A stretch of DNA of 64,000 bases from Arthrobacter sp. NicSoilB8 (GTDB taxonomy: Bacteria > Actinomycetota > Actinomycetes > Actinomycetales > Micrococcaceae): the NCBI RefSeq assembly GCF_019977355.1, contig NZ_AP024655.1, positions 2,976,001-3,040,000 on the forward strand, given 5' to 3'. The notes under the pieces are model-generated. The model saw only the letters and a program-made list of their open reading frames with translations, made no database searches and was not told the origin of the DNA. The position numbers were made by a program, and so were the translations under genes. Numbering within the stretch: the stretch's first letter is position 1; each line of letters opens with the position of its first letter. Positions 52,865 through 61,731 of the stretch are shown here, one piece after another.

Positions 52865-52961
52865 CGCGGATTCCCCCACCTTTGACATCGGCGCGGCGGA
52901 ATTCGACGGCGGTTTGGCGGGACGGGCCGCCGTCGGGGTCCAAAGGTGGGGAATCTCCGCG
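52865..52961. repeat. Nested inverted-repeat element downstream of def
   Basis: Outer arms of about 20 bases (52865-52884, containing GATTCCCCCACCTTTG; 52941-52961, containing CAAAGGTGGGGAATC) pair with two small interruptions. Inside is a second stem GACGGCGG/CCGCCGTC (52905-52912 with 52927-52934). The unit of about 97 bases lies between convergent def and hydrolase genes. It looks like a stand-alone palindromic element more than a simple terminator. Confidence 0.8.
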
Positions 52962-52994
52962 GATTTTCCCTAGTTCGGAAGTGAACCCGGCCGG

Positions 52995-53705
52995 CTAGCT
53001 CCCCGAAGTGCGTTCGACGGCCGCCAGGATCGCGGCGCCGAGCTCGGCGGGCTTGGTGAACTGCGGCCAGTGCCCGGTGGGCAGGTCCACGTAGTCGACG
53101 TCGCGGATGCGTGCGAGTTCGGCCACGTAGGGGTGGCCCCCGGCAATCATCTCCGTCAGCAGGGCGGACGGGAATTCGCAGGCGATGATGGTGGCCGGGA
53201 CGTCGTAGCGGCGTTCGTCACGCAGCTGCTGCTTGTCCTGGGCAACCCCGCGCGGCTGCGGGATGGCACGGGCGCGGAACATGGTCCGCAGTTCCTCGGT
53301 CAGGTCCGTGAGGTCCTCGTCCTCGAAGAGTTCCCACGGCGGCAGCGGGATGGCGTCCCCGTCGGTCGGGAGTTCGTCGTTGATGACCCCGCCGTCCCCC
53401 AGGGGTCCGCTGTCAACATAGATGGCGCGGGCCACCAGGCCGGGGCGGGCGTCAACCGCGCCGTGGATGATGGCGCCGCCGCCCGAGTGTCCCACCAGGA
53501 CAACCGGGTCGGCGAACGCATCGATCGCGGCGACGACGGCGCCGATGTGGGTTGCCAGGCCGATGCCTGCCCGCGGGGCGTCCACCGATTCCAGTCCAGG
53601 CAGCGTGAGCGGGTGCACTGCATGCCCTGCCGCGACCAGCGGCGGCGTCACCTCCGCCCACGATGTCGCGTCCAGCCAGAATCCGGGAACCAGAATGATA
53701 TCCAT
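52995..53705 (-). CDS. Alpha/beta hydrolase
   Basis: A 236-residue hydrolase of the plant-esterase/EstC-like type: MDIILVPGFWLDATSW (oxyanion region), the nucleophile Ser74 in GHSGGG (residues 72-77), and a C-terminal LPTGHWPQF with the catalytic His. Substrate unknown. TAGGGT (complement of 53712-53717) ends six bases before ATG 53705, so a leaderless mRNA is expected. Confidence 0.9.
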   Translation of the reverse strand: MDIILVPGFWLDATSWAEVTPPLVAAGHAVHPLTLPGLESVDAPRAGIGLATHIGAVVAAIDAFADPVVLVGHSGGGAIIHGAVDARPGLVARAIYVDSGPLGDGGVINDELPTDGDAIPLPPWELFEDEDLTDLTEELRTMFRARAIPQPRGVAQDKQQLRDERRYDVPATIIACEFPSALLTEMIAGGHPYVAELARIRDVDYVDLPTGHWPQFTKPAELGAAILAAVERTSGS

Positions 53706-53857
53706 GCCGGTACCCTACCCGGCCCGCCGCCTTGCGGCACGCACCGGACCGTGAAGTCCGGACCCTGACCCCGGACGGTGATTCCGGACCGTGATTCCAG
53801 AACGCGAATTTCCAGACCGCGAATTGCCGGGCCGCGCATTCCGGGACGGGCGCTCGG

Positions 53858-54739
53858 CTAAGCCTCCCCCGGATTTTCCAGGCTCGCCGCGTAGTCCGGC
53901 ACATAGTGGAACAGCTCCCGCGGCGGCCGCGTGTAGTTGACGGCCTTCGGCCGCTCCGGCAGGGTCACCGGTTCAGTCCGCACTTCGGTGTAGTCGATGC
54001 TGGAGAGCAAATGGGCAATGAGGTTGATCCTGGCCCGGCGTTTGTCTTCGGCTTCCACCACGTACCACGGTGATTCTGCCGTGTCCGTCTGCACGAACAT
54101 GTCGTCCTTGGCCCGCGAATAGTCTTCCCAGCGCAGGATTGCCTCGCGGTCCATCGGCGAGAGCTTCCATTGCCGCATGGGATCATCCAGGCGGGACCTG
54201 AACCGCCGTTCCTGTTCGGCATGGCTGATCGAGAACCAGTACTTGAAGAGCAGGATGCCGTCCTGGATGAGCAGGCGCTCAAAGACCGGGCACTGCGCCA
54301 TGAAGCGCTTGTGTTCGGCCGGGGTACAAAAGCCCATGACGTGTTCGACGCCGGCGCGGTTGTACCACGAGCGGTCCATCAGGACGATCTCCCCGGCGGC
54401 GGGAAGGTGCGCCACATAGCGCTGGAAGTACCACTCACCGCGTTCGCGTTCCGTGGGTGCCGGCAGCGCAACGATGCGGGCGAACCGCGGATTCAGGTAC
54501 TCGGTGACCCGCTTGATCGCGCTCCCCTTGCCCGCTGCGTCCCGGCCCTCAAAGATGACCAGGACGCGTGCGCCGGTGCTCCGGACCCACTCCTGGAGAC
54601 CTACCAGCTCGGCCTGGAGCCGCAGGAGTTCAGCCTCGTAGAGGCCGACCGCCAGCCGGGCCCGCTTCCGCGCGGAACCTCCGGAGCCCTTCTTCTGACC
54701 GGCGCGCCCCTTGCCCGAATCACCCGTGCGATGTGCCAT
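53858..54739 (-). CDS. ppk2: Polyphosphate kinase 2 (class I)
   Basis: A 293-residue PPK2 using polyphosphate to phosphorylate nucleoside diphosphates (class I, single domain). Walker A GRDAAGKG at 65-72, Walker B LMDRSWYNRAG with Asp122, lid-region residues in FRSRLDDPMRQWKLSPMD, and a C-terminal FHYVPDYA. The N-terminal 30 residues are Gly/Lys/Arg-rich and may bind polyphosphate. ATG 54739 is preceded by GGGGACGGGAAAC; the much longer in-frame extension is antisense to the kinase gene and rejected. Divergent from the PfkB-type gene, 126 bases apart. Confidence 0.94.
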   Translation of the reverse strand: MAHRTGDSGKGRAGQKKGSGGSARKRARLAVGLYEAELLRLQAELVGLQEWVRSTGARVLVIFEGRDAAGKGSAIKRVTEYLNPRFARIVALPAPTERERGEWYFQRYVAHLPAAGEIVLMDRSWYNRAGVEHVMGFCTPAEHKRFMAQCPVFERLLIQDGILLFKYWFSISHAEQERRFRSRLDDPMRQWKLSPMDREAILRWEDYSRAKDDMFVQTDTAESPWYVVEAEDKRRARINLIAHLLSSIDYTEVRTEPVTLPERPKAVNYTRPPRELFHYVPDYAASLENPGEA

Positions 54740-54865
54740 GTTTCCCGTCCCCGTGCTCCGGCGTGGCGGCTTGTCCCGCAGCGCCCATTCTCGCCGGACA
54801 GCACAACGCCTACAAGGGCCCTCCAGCCCGGGGGCCGGGACCGGCGGAGCTCCTATGCTTGGGCC

Positions 54866-55834
54866 ATGGAATTCCCGGTGCCGACGGCGATGCAGCCAAT
54901 CCTCACGCTCACGGTAAACCCTGCCCTGGACGTCAGCACGGTCACCGACCAGGTCATTGGCGAGCACAAGCTCCGGTGCCACACCAGCCGGCTGGACCCG
55001 GGCGGCGGCGGGGTCAACGTGGCACGGGTTGTGCACCGGCTCGGAGGGCAGACCATCGCGGCCTATACGGCCGGCGGTCCGACCGGCGAGGCTTACCGCC
55101 GGCTGATCGAAGCCGAGCGCATCCCCACTCTGTTGGTGCCAATCAGCGGCAGCACACGCCAGAACTTCACGGTCGATGAAACGACGACCGGAAAACAGTT
55201 CCGCTTTGTCCTTGAGGGTCCCGAACTGAGCGAGGAGGAATGGCGCAGATGCCTGGCGATTGTCGCGGAATCCGTCCCGGCGGGCGGATATGTTGTCGCG
55301 AGCGGAAGCCTGCCGAAAGGCGTTCCCGACGACTTCTATGCCCAGGTTGCCCGGCTGGCGAACGAGCGCGGGGCACGGTGCGTTGTGGACGCTTCGGGGC
55401 CCTCCCTCGCCGCGGCGCTGGCAGAGGGGGTCTTCCTGGTCAAACCGAGCCGGCGGGAACTCGCCGCACTCGTCGGCGGGACCCTGGACACCGACGAGAG
55501 CCAGGTCGCGGCCGCGTCGTCCCTCGTGGCCGACGGGTCGGCGCAGCACGTTGCCCTGACGCTGGGCGGAGAAGGAGCAGTGCTGGCATCAAAGTCCGGA
55601 ACCCTCAGGCTGCCGGTGCCGCACGTGCGGGTCCGGAGCACGGTGGGCGCGGGCGACAGCTTCCTGGCGGCCTTCGTGCTCCGGCTCGCACAAGGCCGCG
55701 GCCTGGAGGACGCGTTCCGGGCCGCCGTCGCCGCCGGGACCGCCACCGTGACGACGACGGCCACAGAGCTGTGCCGCCGCGACGACGTCGAACGGCTCGA
55801 GGCAGAACTCGCGGTCCGGCCATTCGAGCCGTAG
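54866..55834 (+). CDS. PfkB-family hexose kinase (1-phosphofructokinase-like)
   Basis: A 322-residue sugar kinase of the LacC/PfkB/FruK branch. TLTVNPALDVSTV is the start of the branch-specific motif, DPGGGGVNVARVVHRLGG the substrate region, and VGAGDSFLAAFV the catalytic-base/ATP motif. It may phosphorylate fructose-6-P, fructose-1-P or tagatose-6-P; no PTS or sugar operon is adjacent to decide. TATGCT (54854-54859) ends six bases before ATG 54866, a leaderless signal. Confidence 0.92.
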   Translation: MEFPVPTAMQPILTLTVNPALDVSTVTDQVIGEHKLRCHTSRLDPGGGGVNVARVVHRLGGQTIAAYTAGGPTGEAYRRLIEAERIPTLLVPISGSTRQNFTVDETTTGKQFRFVLEGPELSEEEWRRCLAIVAESVPAGGYVVASGSLPKGVPDDFYAQVARLANERGARCVVDASGPSLAAALAEGVFLVKPSRRELAALVGGTLDTDESQVAAASSLVADGSAQHVALTLGGEGAVLASKSGTLRLPVPHVRVRSTVGAGDSFLAAFVLRLAQGRGLEDAFRAAVAAGTATVTTTATELCRRDDVERLEAELAVRPFEP

Positions 55835-55869
55835 GCCGCAGCCGTTGACCGAGTCAGACGCCTGACGCG

Positions 55870-56223
55870 TCAGAGGAGAGGTGCGCCGGTGGCGGCATCT
55901 ATTGCCAGGGGAACGAGCATGATCAGCAGGATCGAATAAAGCACAGTGGCCACTCCGACGGCGGCGGAATCCTCGCGGCCCCAGAGTAGGTCGGTCCATA
56001 GGACCACTGCGATCACCGTCACCATGACGGTGACAAACCATCCGACGGAGTTCAAAGCGTGATATTCATTTGTCGTGCCCAGGTTCACGCCCAGGACAAT
56101 GCCAAGCCAGCCGATCCCGATGATCAGGACCGGTCCTAACACTGCCAGCGCCAGTGCCAGCCTCCCGAAGCTCGTGCCCGGAAGCCCCAGCCGTCCGAAC
56201 GCCAGCCTCTTGGTCCCGGTCAT
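55870..56223 (-). CDS. Hypothetical membrane protein
   Basis: 117 residues: a short basic N-terminus then three hydrophobic segments (about 20-45, 58-78, 88-108). No family recognised. ATG 56223 is preceded by a purine-rich GGGGGAGAGG. Lies 35 bases from the convergent PfkB-type gene and downstream of the HNH gene on the same strand. Confidence 0.75.
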   Translation of the reverse strand: MTGTKRLAFGRLGLPGTSFGRLALALAVLGPVLIIGIGWLGIVLGVNLGTTNEYHALNSVGWFVTVMVTVIAVVLWTDLLWGREDSAAVGVATVLYSILLIMLVPLAIDAATGAPLL

Positions 56224-56424
56224 CCTTGTGCCTCTCCCCCGCATTGAGCGCCGCGCTGCTGCCGCCGGACTGCCAGCACATCGCGGCCGTGTCCGGGCTG
56301 CCAGAGGAAAACGTCCCGGGCAGCACTCCAGCCGGCCGGCACCGAGGCCCGTGCCTGACCCAGTGAGGGCATGGCGGCAAGAGGCACGGCAATACATGGT
56401 CTGGGTGTACGGAGCACGGTGCAG

Positions 56425-57222
56425 TCAGCGTGGAACGATGCTTTGCTGCTGCGGGCAGGATCCGAGGATGCGCTTCATCGCCTCCTTCTCTGTGGGCGTG
56501 ACCCACAGCAGGTAGGCTGCCTTGACGGAAATCTGGCGGGCAACGTAGTGGCAGCGGAACGCCTTGTTAGGCGGCAGCCAAGTGGCGGCGTCGGACGCGC
56601 TTTTGTCCTGGTTGGCGGGGCCGTCGACGGCGATCAGGTTGAGGGGGTCGTTGGCCAGATGTTCGCGCTGCTGTGCGGTGAGCTGCTGGGCCCCCTTCTG
56701 CCAGGCGTCGCCGAGCGCCACGACATGGTCGATCTGCACGGCGGCGCTGGTCTCGGCGCCCCGGCGGAACGCGATCGTCCGGCCGGTGTACGGTTCCCGG
56801 AGGGTGCCGCCGGCCACCTGGCACCCTGACCCGGTCACGAATTCGGCTGCCTCCAGGTCCCTGCGGAGGATGTCGTTGCGGGTATCGCAGCCGTTGCGGT
56901 CGGCGTCGAGCCAGGCCTGGCCGAACGCGCTCCGGTCGTAGGTGTCCCTGGCTGCCCGGCCCTTGACCGGAAGTGTGTCCAGCAGACTTGCGGCGCTTGC
57001 CTCGGGGACGGTCCGGACGGCGTCGACCGGGCTCATCCACCCGCCCGCAAGCACGGGAGCGTCGCTGGGGCCGGCAACCTGCGGCTCCGCGGCGGCAAAC
57101 TGGCCGGCCGTGAAGAACCACGCCAGGCCGCCGAGGACGGCCAGGCCGGCCACGGCGAGGAGAAGCCAGGCCTGGAGGGAGCGGCGCCGGGCGCGGCGGA
57201 ATTCCGTCCACGTGACGGTCAT
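56425..57222 (-). CDS. Membrane-anchored HNH endonuclease family protein (DUF1524/GmrSD C-terminal-like)
   Basis: A 265-residue protein with one N-terminal membrane helix (about 16-37, LQAWLLLAVAGLAVLGGLAW) and an external domain. The nuclease signature is VQIDHVVALGDAWQKGA with the catalytic His, then HLANDPLNLIAVDGPANQDKSASDAATWLPP with the Asn and the metal site. Two Cys pairs (RNGCDT, GSGCQV and a later CHY/SCPQ) could form external disulfides. Similar secreted nucleases are common in actinobacteria; a nutrient or competition role is inference. ATG 57222 chosen over GTG 57240 because of the conserved start of the helix region. Confidence 0.88.
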   Translation of the reverse strand: MTVTWTEFRRARRRSLQAWLLLAVAGLAVLGGLAWFFTAGQFAAAEPQVAGPSDAPVLAGGWMSPVDAVRTVPEASAASLLDTLPVKGRAARDTYDRSAFGQAWLDADRNGCDTRNDILRRDLEAAEFVTGSGCQVAGGTLREPYTGRTIAFRRGAETSAAVQIDHVVALGDAWQKGAQQLTAQQREHLANDPLNLIAVDGPANQDKSASDAATWLPPNKAFRCHYVARQISVKAAYLLWVTPTEKEAMKRILGSCPQQQSIVPR

Positions 57223-57332
57223 GATAATACCTGCGGACACCGATCCGGTTGCACGTCCTGAGCCTACGCCGGCGCTCTGACACCAAGGACATTGTCCACA
57301 GTGTTGAGGACCGGTGGCCGGGCAGCCGCGGG

Positions 57333-57542
57333 CTATTGTTCCCGCGTGACCCGTTTCAGGTCTTCGTTGGCCAGATCAAGCAGTGACTGGAGCTGGTTCA
57401 CCCGGTCGTCGTTGACCTCACCGGTCTGGCGTTTGGCGACGGCGTCGTCAAGGAGCCGTTTCGCTTCTTTCGCGTTGCTCCGTGCGACGTCCAGCGCGTG
57501 TTCCAGGGTGGTCTCGTGTTCAATAGCCGGGTTCTGTTCCAT
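57333..57542 (-). CDS. Small coiled-coil hypothetical protein, 69 residues
   Basis: MEQNPAIEHETTLEHALDVA onward, highly charged with helical heptads across almost the whole length (AKRLLDDAVAKRQTGE, NQLQSLLDLANEDLKRV). No family recognised. Codon composition fits coding, but the ribosome binding site is poor: GGAG lies only two bases before the ATG. It follows the gap terminator on the same strand as gapB. Confidence 0.65.
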   Translation of the reverse strand: MEQNPAIEHETTLEHALDVARSNAKEAKRLLDDAVAKRQTGEVNDDRVNQLQSLLDLANEDLKRVTREQ

Positions 57543-57558
57543 GGCTCCATTGTGGTTC

Positions 57559-57596
57559 CCTTTCCCGGCCGATTCCAGTACATCGGCCGGGAAAGG
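57559..57596 (-). terminator. Terminator after gapB
   Basis: Perfect 15-bp stem (57559-57573 with 57582-57596) with an eight-base loop, about 48 bases past the gapB stop on the minus strand. The A-rich and T-rich ends of the stem fit an intrinsic terminator. Confidence 0.85.
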
Positions 57597-57643
57597 AGGA
57601 ACAAGTCCGGGTCAGGGACGAAGGCCCCGCCGGGTTACTGCAC

Positions 57644-59134
57644 CTAGACCTGTGCGGGCAGCCCGGCGGCCTCGAGGATGGAGGTGGCGTCCTTTGCAGG
57701 GAAGGACGGCGGGTTGACGCCGGCCATTTCCTCCATGACGCGGACCACCTGGCAGCTGTAGCCGAACTCGTTGTCGTACCAGACGTACAGGACGAGGTTC
57801 TTGTCGTTGGAGATGGTAGCGAGGCCGTCGACGATGCCGGCGCGGCGCGAGCCGACGAAGTCCGTGGAGACAACGTCCGGCGAATCGATGTAGTCGATCT
57901 GCTTGCGCAGGTCCGAGTGCAGCGACATTTCCCGCAGGTAGTCGTTGACTTCGTCCGTGGTGGTGCCGTTCTCCAGGCTCAGGTTCAGGATGGCCAGGGA
58001 CACGTCCGGGGTGGGGACGCGGATGGAGCTTCCGGTGAGCTTGCCGAGCAGTTCGGGCAGCGCCTTGGCCACGGCCTTGGCGGCACCGGTCTCGGTGATC
58101 ACCATGTTCAGCGCGGCGGAGCGGCCGCGGCGGTCGCCCTTGTGGAAGTTGTCGATCAGGTTCTGGTCGTTGGTGAAGGAGTGGACCGTCTCGACGTGCC
58201 CGTGGACCACGCCGTAGCGGTCATTGATCGCCTTCAGGACCGGCGTGATGGCGTTGGTGGTGCAGGACGCGGCCGAGACGATCGTGTCCGAATCGGTGAT
58301 CGTGCCGTGGTTGATGCCGTGCACGATGTTCTTCAGCTCGCCCTTGCCCGGAGCCGTGAGCAGCACCCGGGAGACGCCCTTGCTCTGCAGGTGCTGGGAC
58401 AGGCCCTCGGCGTCGCGCCAGCGGCCGGTGTTGTCCACCACCAGGGCGTCCTTGATGCCGTAGGCGGTGTAGTCGACCGTGGCGGGGTTGTCCGAGTAGA
58501 TGACCTGGATCTGCACGCCGTTGGCGGTGATGGTGTCGTTTTCGAGGTCCACCTTGATGGTGCCTTCGAAGGAGCCGTGGACCGAGTCGCGGCGCAGCAG
58601 GCTGGCGCGTTTGGCGAGGTCGTTGTCCGAGCCGCGGCGCACCACGATGGCGCGCAGGCGCAGGCCGTGGCCGCCGCCGGCCTTTTCGATCAGGAGGCGG
58701 GCCAGGAGCCGGCCGATCCGGCCGAAGCCGTAGAGGACGACGTCGGTGCTGGTGCGGTCATCGCCGCCGCGCTTGCCGACAACCTCGGCGAGTTCCTCGC
58801 GGAGGAACTCATCCAGGCTCACGCCCTCGCCCTCGGCGCGGTACTTCTCGGTCAGGCGGGCGATATCGATCGCCGCGGCGCCAAGGTCCAGCTTGGTGAG
58901 TGCCTCCAACAGCGGGGCCGTCTCCTCGAGGCGCAGTTCTTCTTTGCTCATCCGGCGGGCGAAACGATGTGCCTTGAGGATGTTCATGGTGGACTTGTTG
59001 ATCAGGCTGCGCCCGTGAATGGAGGTCACCACGTTGTTTTCGCGGTACAGCCGGCCGATCACGGGGATCATGGCCTCGGCGAGTGCCTCGCGGCCCATCC
59101 ACGTATCAAGACAAGAATCTGACGTCTGGCTCAC
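57644..59134 (-). CDS. gapB: Glyceraldehyde-3-phosphate dehydrogenase, long GapB type
   Basis: Central carbon enzyme of 496 residues. A helical N-terminal extension of about 130 residues precedes the NAD(P)-binding motif VLYGFGRIGR (134-142) and the catalytic Cys291 in ASCTTN; the C-terminal WYDNEFGYSCQVVRVMEEM is standard. The extended form is known from Corynebacterium GapB, which favours gluconeogenesis; that role is inferred. GTG 59134 has GGAAGG seven bases upstream. A 9-bp hairpin with an AGGA loop precedes this binding site. Adjacent genes are unrelated, so it is not in a glycolytic pgk-tpiA operon. Confidence 0.94.
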   Translation of the reverse strand: MSQTSDSCLDTWMGREALAEAMIPVIGRLYRENNVVTSIHGRSLINKSTMNILKAHRFARRMSKEELRLEETAPLLEALTKLDLGAAAIDIARLTEKYRAEGEGVSLDEFLREELAEVVGKRGGDDRTSTDVVLYGFGRIGRLLARLLIEKAGGGHGLRLRAIVVRRGSDNDLAKRASLLRRDSVHGSFEGTIKVDLENDTITANGVQIQVIYSDNPATVDYTAYGIKDALVVDNTGRWRDAEGLSQHLQSKGVSRVLLTAPGKGELKNIVHGINHGTITDSDTIVSAASCTTNAITPVLKAINDRYGVVHGHVETVHSFTNDQNLIDNFHKGDRRGRSAALNMVITETGAAKAVAKALPELLGKLTGSSIRVPTPDVSLAILNLSLENGTTTDEVNDYLREMSLHSDLRKQIDYIDSPDVVSTDFVGSRRAGIVDGLATISNDKNLVLYVWYDNEFGYSCQVVRVMEEMAGVNPPSFPAKDATSILEAAGLPAQV

Positions 59135-59156
59135 AGAACTACCTTCCTAGAATCCA

Positions 59157-59178
59157 CCCCCTACGTCCTCGTAGGGGG
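59157..59178 (-). promoter_or_regulatory. Stable hairpin in the gapB 5' leader
   Basis: CCCCCTACG pairs with CGTAGGGGG around an AGGA loop (minus strand), ending about 22 bases before the gapB GTG. No U-run follows, so it is not an evident terminator. It could protect the 5' end or influence ribosome access. Confidence 0.6.
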
Positions 59179-59261
59179 AAGTCGGCCGCCGGAGGGTGTC
59201 CGGTACCTGGGCGCCGGCGGGGATTCGGTCCACCCCGGGCGCCTCAATGAGCGCAAAGCAA

Positions 59262-59291
59262 AACCGCCGGCTGCGAACGCAGGCCCGGCGG
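59262..59291 (-). terminator. Terminator after the GMC oxidoreductase gene
   Basis: On the minus strand CCGCCGG and CCGGCGG form the outer stem, CTGCG/CGCAG the inner stem, then TTTTG. It lies about 75 bases after the stop at 59366 and before the gapB leader. Confidence 0.85.
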
Positions 59292-59365
59292 CGGAACTTC
59301 TACGTTCACCATCAATTCTAAGGGCGGCACGGCGGGGTCCGGTGCCCGGTTGTGCGTGAAATGAC

Positions 59366-61033
59366 TCACACACCGTCCGGGCCCACGGAGGAGCCGGCGA
59401 GACCACTCACTCCGGGCATTAGCCTGGCTGCGTCCTCCAGAATCATGTCCACAGCTTTTTCCGCGATCATGATGGTGGGCGCCTGCGTGTTGGCGCTGAT
59501 GAGGCGGGGCATGATCGAGGAGTCGACCACCCGCAGTCCCTCCAGCCCGTGGACCATCAGCCGGGGAGTGACGACGGAATCGTCGGTGGCGCCCATGGCG
59601 CAGGTGCCGACCGGGTGGTAAGAGGTCCGCCCGAAGGAGCGCACAAAGTTCACGTACTCGTCGCGGGTTGCCACCCGCGACCCGTCGCCGATGTGCTCCG
59701 CCCTAATAAACGGGACCATTGACGACTGCGCCATGATCTCGCGGCTCTGCCGCACGCCGGCGATTGTCATCTCGAGGTCGTAGTCGTCGGCGAGGAAATT
59801 CGGATCAATGAGCGGTAACTGCGCGGGATCTGCCGAGGCGACCCGCACTGTCCCCCGGCTGCGGGGGCGCAGAAAGTAGGAGTTCAGCGTCATGCCGAAG
59901 CCGGGCTGCAGCGTGGCTATGCCCGTCTCGGACCGCGCGGCGGGCAGGAAGTGGAACTGCAGGTCCGGGGTCTTCTCGTCCTTGTTGGCGTAGCTGAAGC
60001 CGCCGGCCTCGACCAGGTTGGACGCGAACGGTCCCGAGCGGAAGGCCAGGTACTCGAGACCGGCCATGACTGTCGCCGGGCGCACGCGGTTGAACCGGTC
60101 CAGGCTGTGGTCCTCGGTGAGTTCGTAGATGATGTCCAGGTCCAGGTGGTCCTGCAGGTTTTTCCCGACGCCCGGCAGCGCATGGATCACCTCGATACCG
60201 GCGGCAGTGAGGTCCGCGGGGTCGCCAATGCCTGAAAGCTGGAGCAACTTCGGAGATCCAAAAGCGCCGCTGGCGACGATTACCTCGCGCCGGGCGCTGT
60301 AGGTGCGCGCCACTCCGTCTTCGATCGTCTCGACGCCGACGGCGCGGCCCTTCTTGATGACCACTTTCGATACCGTCACGTTCACGCGCACCGTGAGATT
60401 GCGCCGCCTGCGCGCGGGTTTCAGGTAGGCCACCGCAGCGCTGCACCGGCGGCCGTTCTTGGTGGTGGTCTGGTAGAAACCGACGCCGTGCTGTTCGGCG
60501 CCGTTGAAATCGCTGTTGTACGGTAGCCCGAACTCCTGGCCGGCCTGCACGAACGCCGCCGAGAGCGTGTGCGGACTCAGGAGGTCCGAGACGCCGAGCG
60601 GCCCCTGGGTTCCGTGGTGGGGTCCTGAGAGTCGTGAGTTGCACTCCGAGCGGACGAAGTACTTGGCCACCTCAGCGGCGGACCAGCCCTCGCAACCGTA
60701 GTCAGCCACCCACCCGTCGTAGTCCTCGTCCACGCCCCGCGTGAAGACCTGGGAGTTGATGGAGCCGCCGCCGCCAAGACCGCGTCCTTGCGGGAGCGGG
60801 ATGGTGCGGCCGTTGTTGTTCTTTTGCGGAACGCTGTTGTAGGCCCACTGATACGGGCCTCCCTTTAATCTAGGGAAGCCCGCGGGCATGTGGATGAACG
60901 GATGGCGGTCGGATCTTCCTGCCTCGAGCAGGAGCACCCGCACCGAAGGGTCTTCGGTAAGTCTGCCGGCCAGGACGCTGCCGCCTGTGCCACCCCCGGC
61001 GATCACATAGTCGTATGCTGCATCGTCCGGCAC
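59366..61033 (-). CDS. GMC family FAD-dependent oxidoreductase (choline-dehydrogenase-like)
   Basis: A 555-residue flavoprotein. N-terminal FAD motif GGGTGGSVLAGRL (13-25) with LLLEAG; GMC signature 1 in PQGRGLGGGGSIN, signature 2 in GAFGSPKLLQLSGIG, and the active-site His in SYHPVGTCAMG. Family members oxidise choline, other alcohols or aldoses; no betaine genes are adjacent, so the alcohol substrate is open. GTG 61033 is supported by GAGGAG five bases before it. The rnpB gene lies about 200 bases upstream on the same strand. Confidence 0.94.
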   Translation of the reverse strand: MPDDAAYDYVIAGGGTGGSVLAGRLTEDPSVRVLLLEAGRSDRHPFIHMPAGFPRLKGGPYQWAYNSVPQKNNNGRTIPLPQGRGLGGGGSINSQVFTRGVDEDYDGWVADYGCEGWSAAEVAKYFVRSECNSRLSGPHHGTQGPLGVSDLLSPHTLSAAFVQAGQEFGLPYNSDFNGAEQHGVGFYQTTTKNGRRCSAAVAYLKPARRRRNLTVRVNVTVSKVVIKKGRAVGVETIEDGVARTYSARREVIVASGAFGSPKLLQLSGIGDPADLTAAGIEVIHALPGVGKNLQDHLDLDIIYELTEDHSLDRFNRVRPATVMAGLEYLAFRSGPFASNLVEAGGFSYANKDEKTPDLQFHFLPAARSETGIATLQPGFGMTLNSYFLRPRSRGTVRVASADPAQLPLIDPNFLADDYDLEMTIAGVRQSREIMAQSSMVPFIRAEHIGDGSRVATRDEYVNFVRSFGRTSYHPVGTCAMGATDDSVVTPRLMVHGLEGLRVVDSSIMPRLISANTQAPTIMIAEKAVDMILEDAARLMPGVSGLAGSSVGPDGV

Positions 61034-61227
61034 TATGACTCCTCAACCATCGCTCAATGCACCGTTACCTGAAGCGTTCATTGAAGTGTCGGGTCTCGCC
61101 GGGATGAAGTCAAGCATGCCTCAAGGTTTCCCCAAGGTTGCATCCGTGCAGGCGCGCGACCCCCGGCCCGCAGCCTGTGTCGGCCGAATCGCGCTCCGAA
61201 TACGGGGACTCCCGGCGGCCGGTGGGT

Positions 61228-61623
61228 GGATGGGTTGACCGATACGCCGGGTTCTGTGTTCCCGCGCTGTTGCCGGCGCGGGAGTAGCGGCCATCCATCT
61301 ACGGACGCCGTTGCCGACGCCCTCCAGCGGCCTACCCGGGCACTCGGGCGAGCAGCCCTCAATCGTGCCCTGTCTGGCCTTGCTCCGGGTGGGGTTTACC
61401 TAGCCTTCCCGGTCACCCGGGAAGCTGGTGGTCTCTTACACCACCGTTTCACCCTTACCTGCCCAGCGGCCTGTGCAAGCACACGCCGCACGCAGGCGGT
61501 CTGTTCTCTGTGGCACTGGCCTGCGGGTTACCCCGAGTGGGCGTTACCCACCACCCTGCTCTGCGGAGCCCGGACGTTCCTCGAGCCACTTGCGTGACGC
61601 GCGGCCGCCTGGTCAACCCATCC
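61228..61623 (-). ncRNA. rnpB: RNase P RNA (class A)
   Basis: Catalytic RNA of RNase P, read on the minus strand. P4 5' strand and CR-I: GAGGAACGTCCGGGCTCC; CR-II/III region: AGGGTGAAACGGTGGTGTAAGAGACCACC; CR-V near the 3' end: GAACCCGGCGTATCGG. P1 is a perfect pairing of GGATGGGTTGACC with GGTCAACCCATCC, which sets the ends. Length of about 390 bases is usual for actinobacterial class A RNAs. It lies between the GMC and SPFH genes. Confidence 0.97.
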
Positions 61624-61731
61624 GCTGTTCATTCTACGGTCTCCCCCGGCATCGCCGCCCCACCGGGGCCTTTTGGGGCGGCCGGTGGGAGAATTGGAGG
61701 AAGATTCCTGCTAGTCAAGGAAACGATCTCG

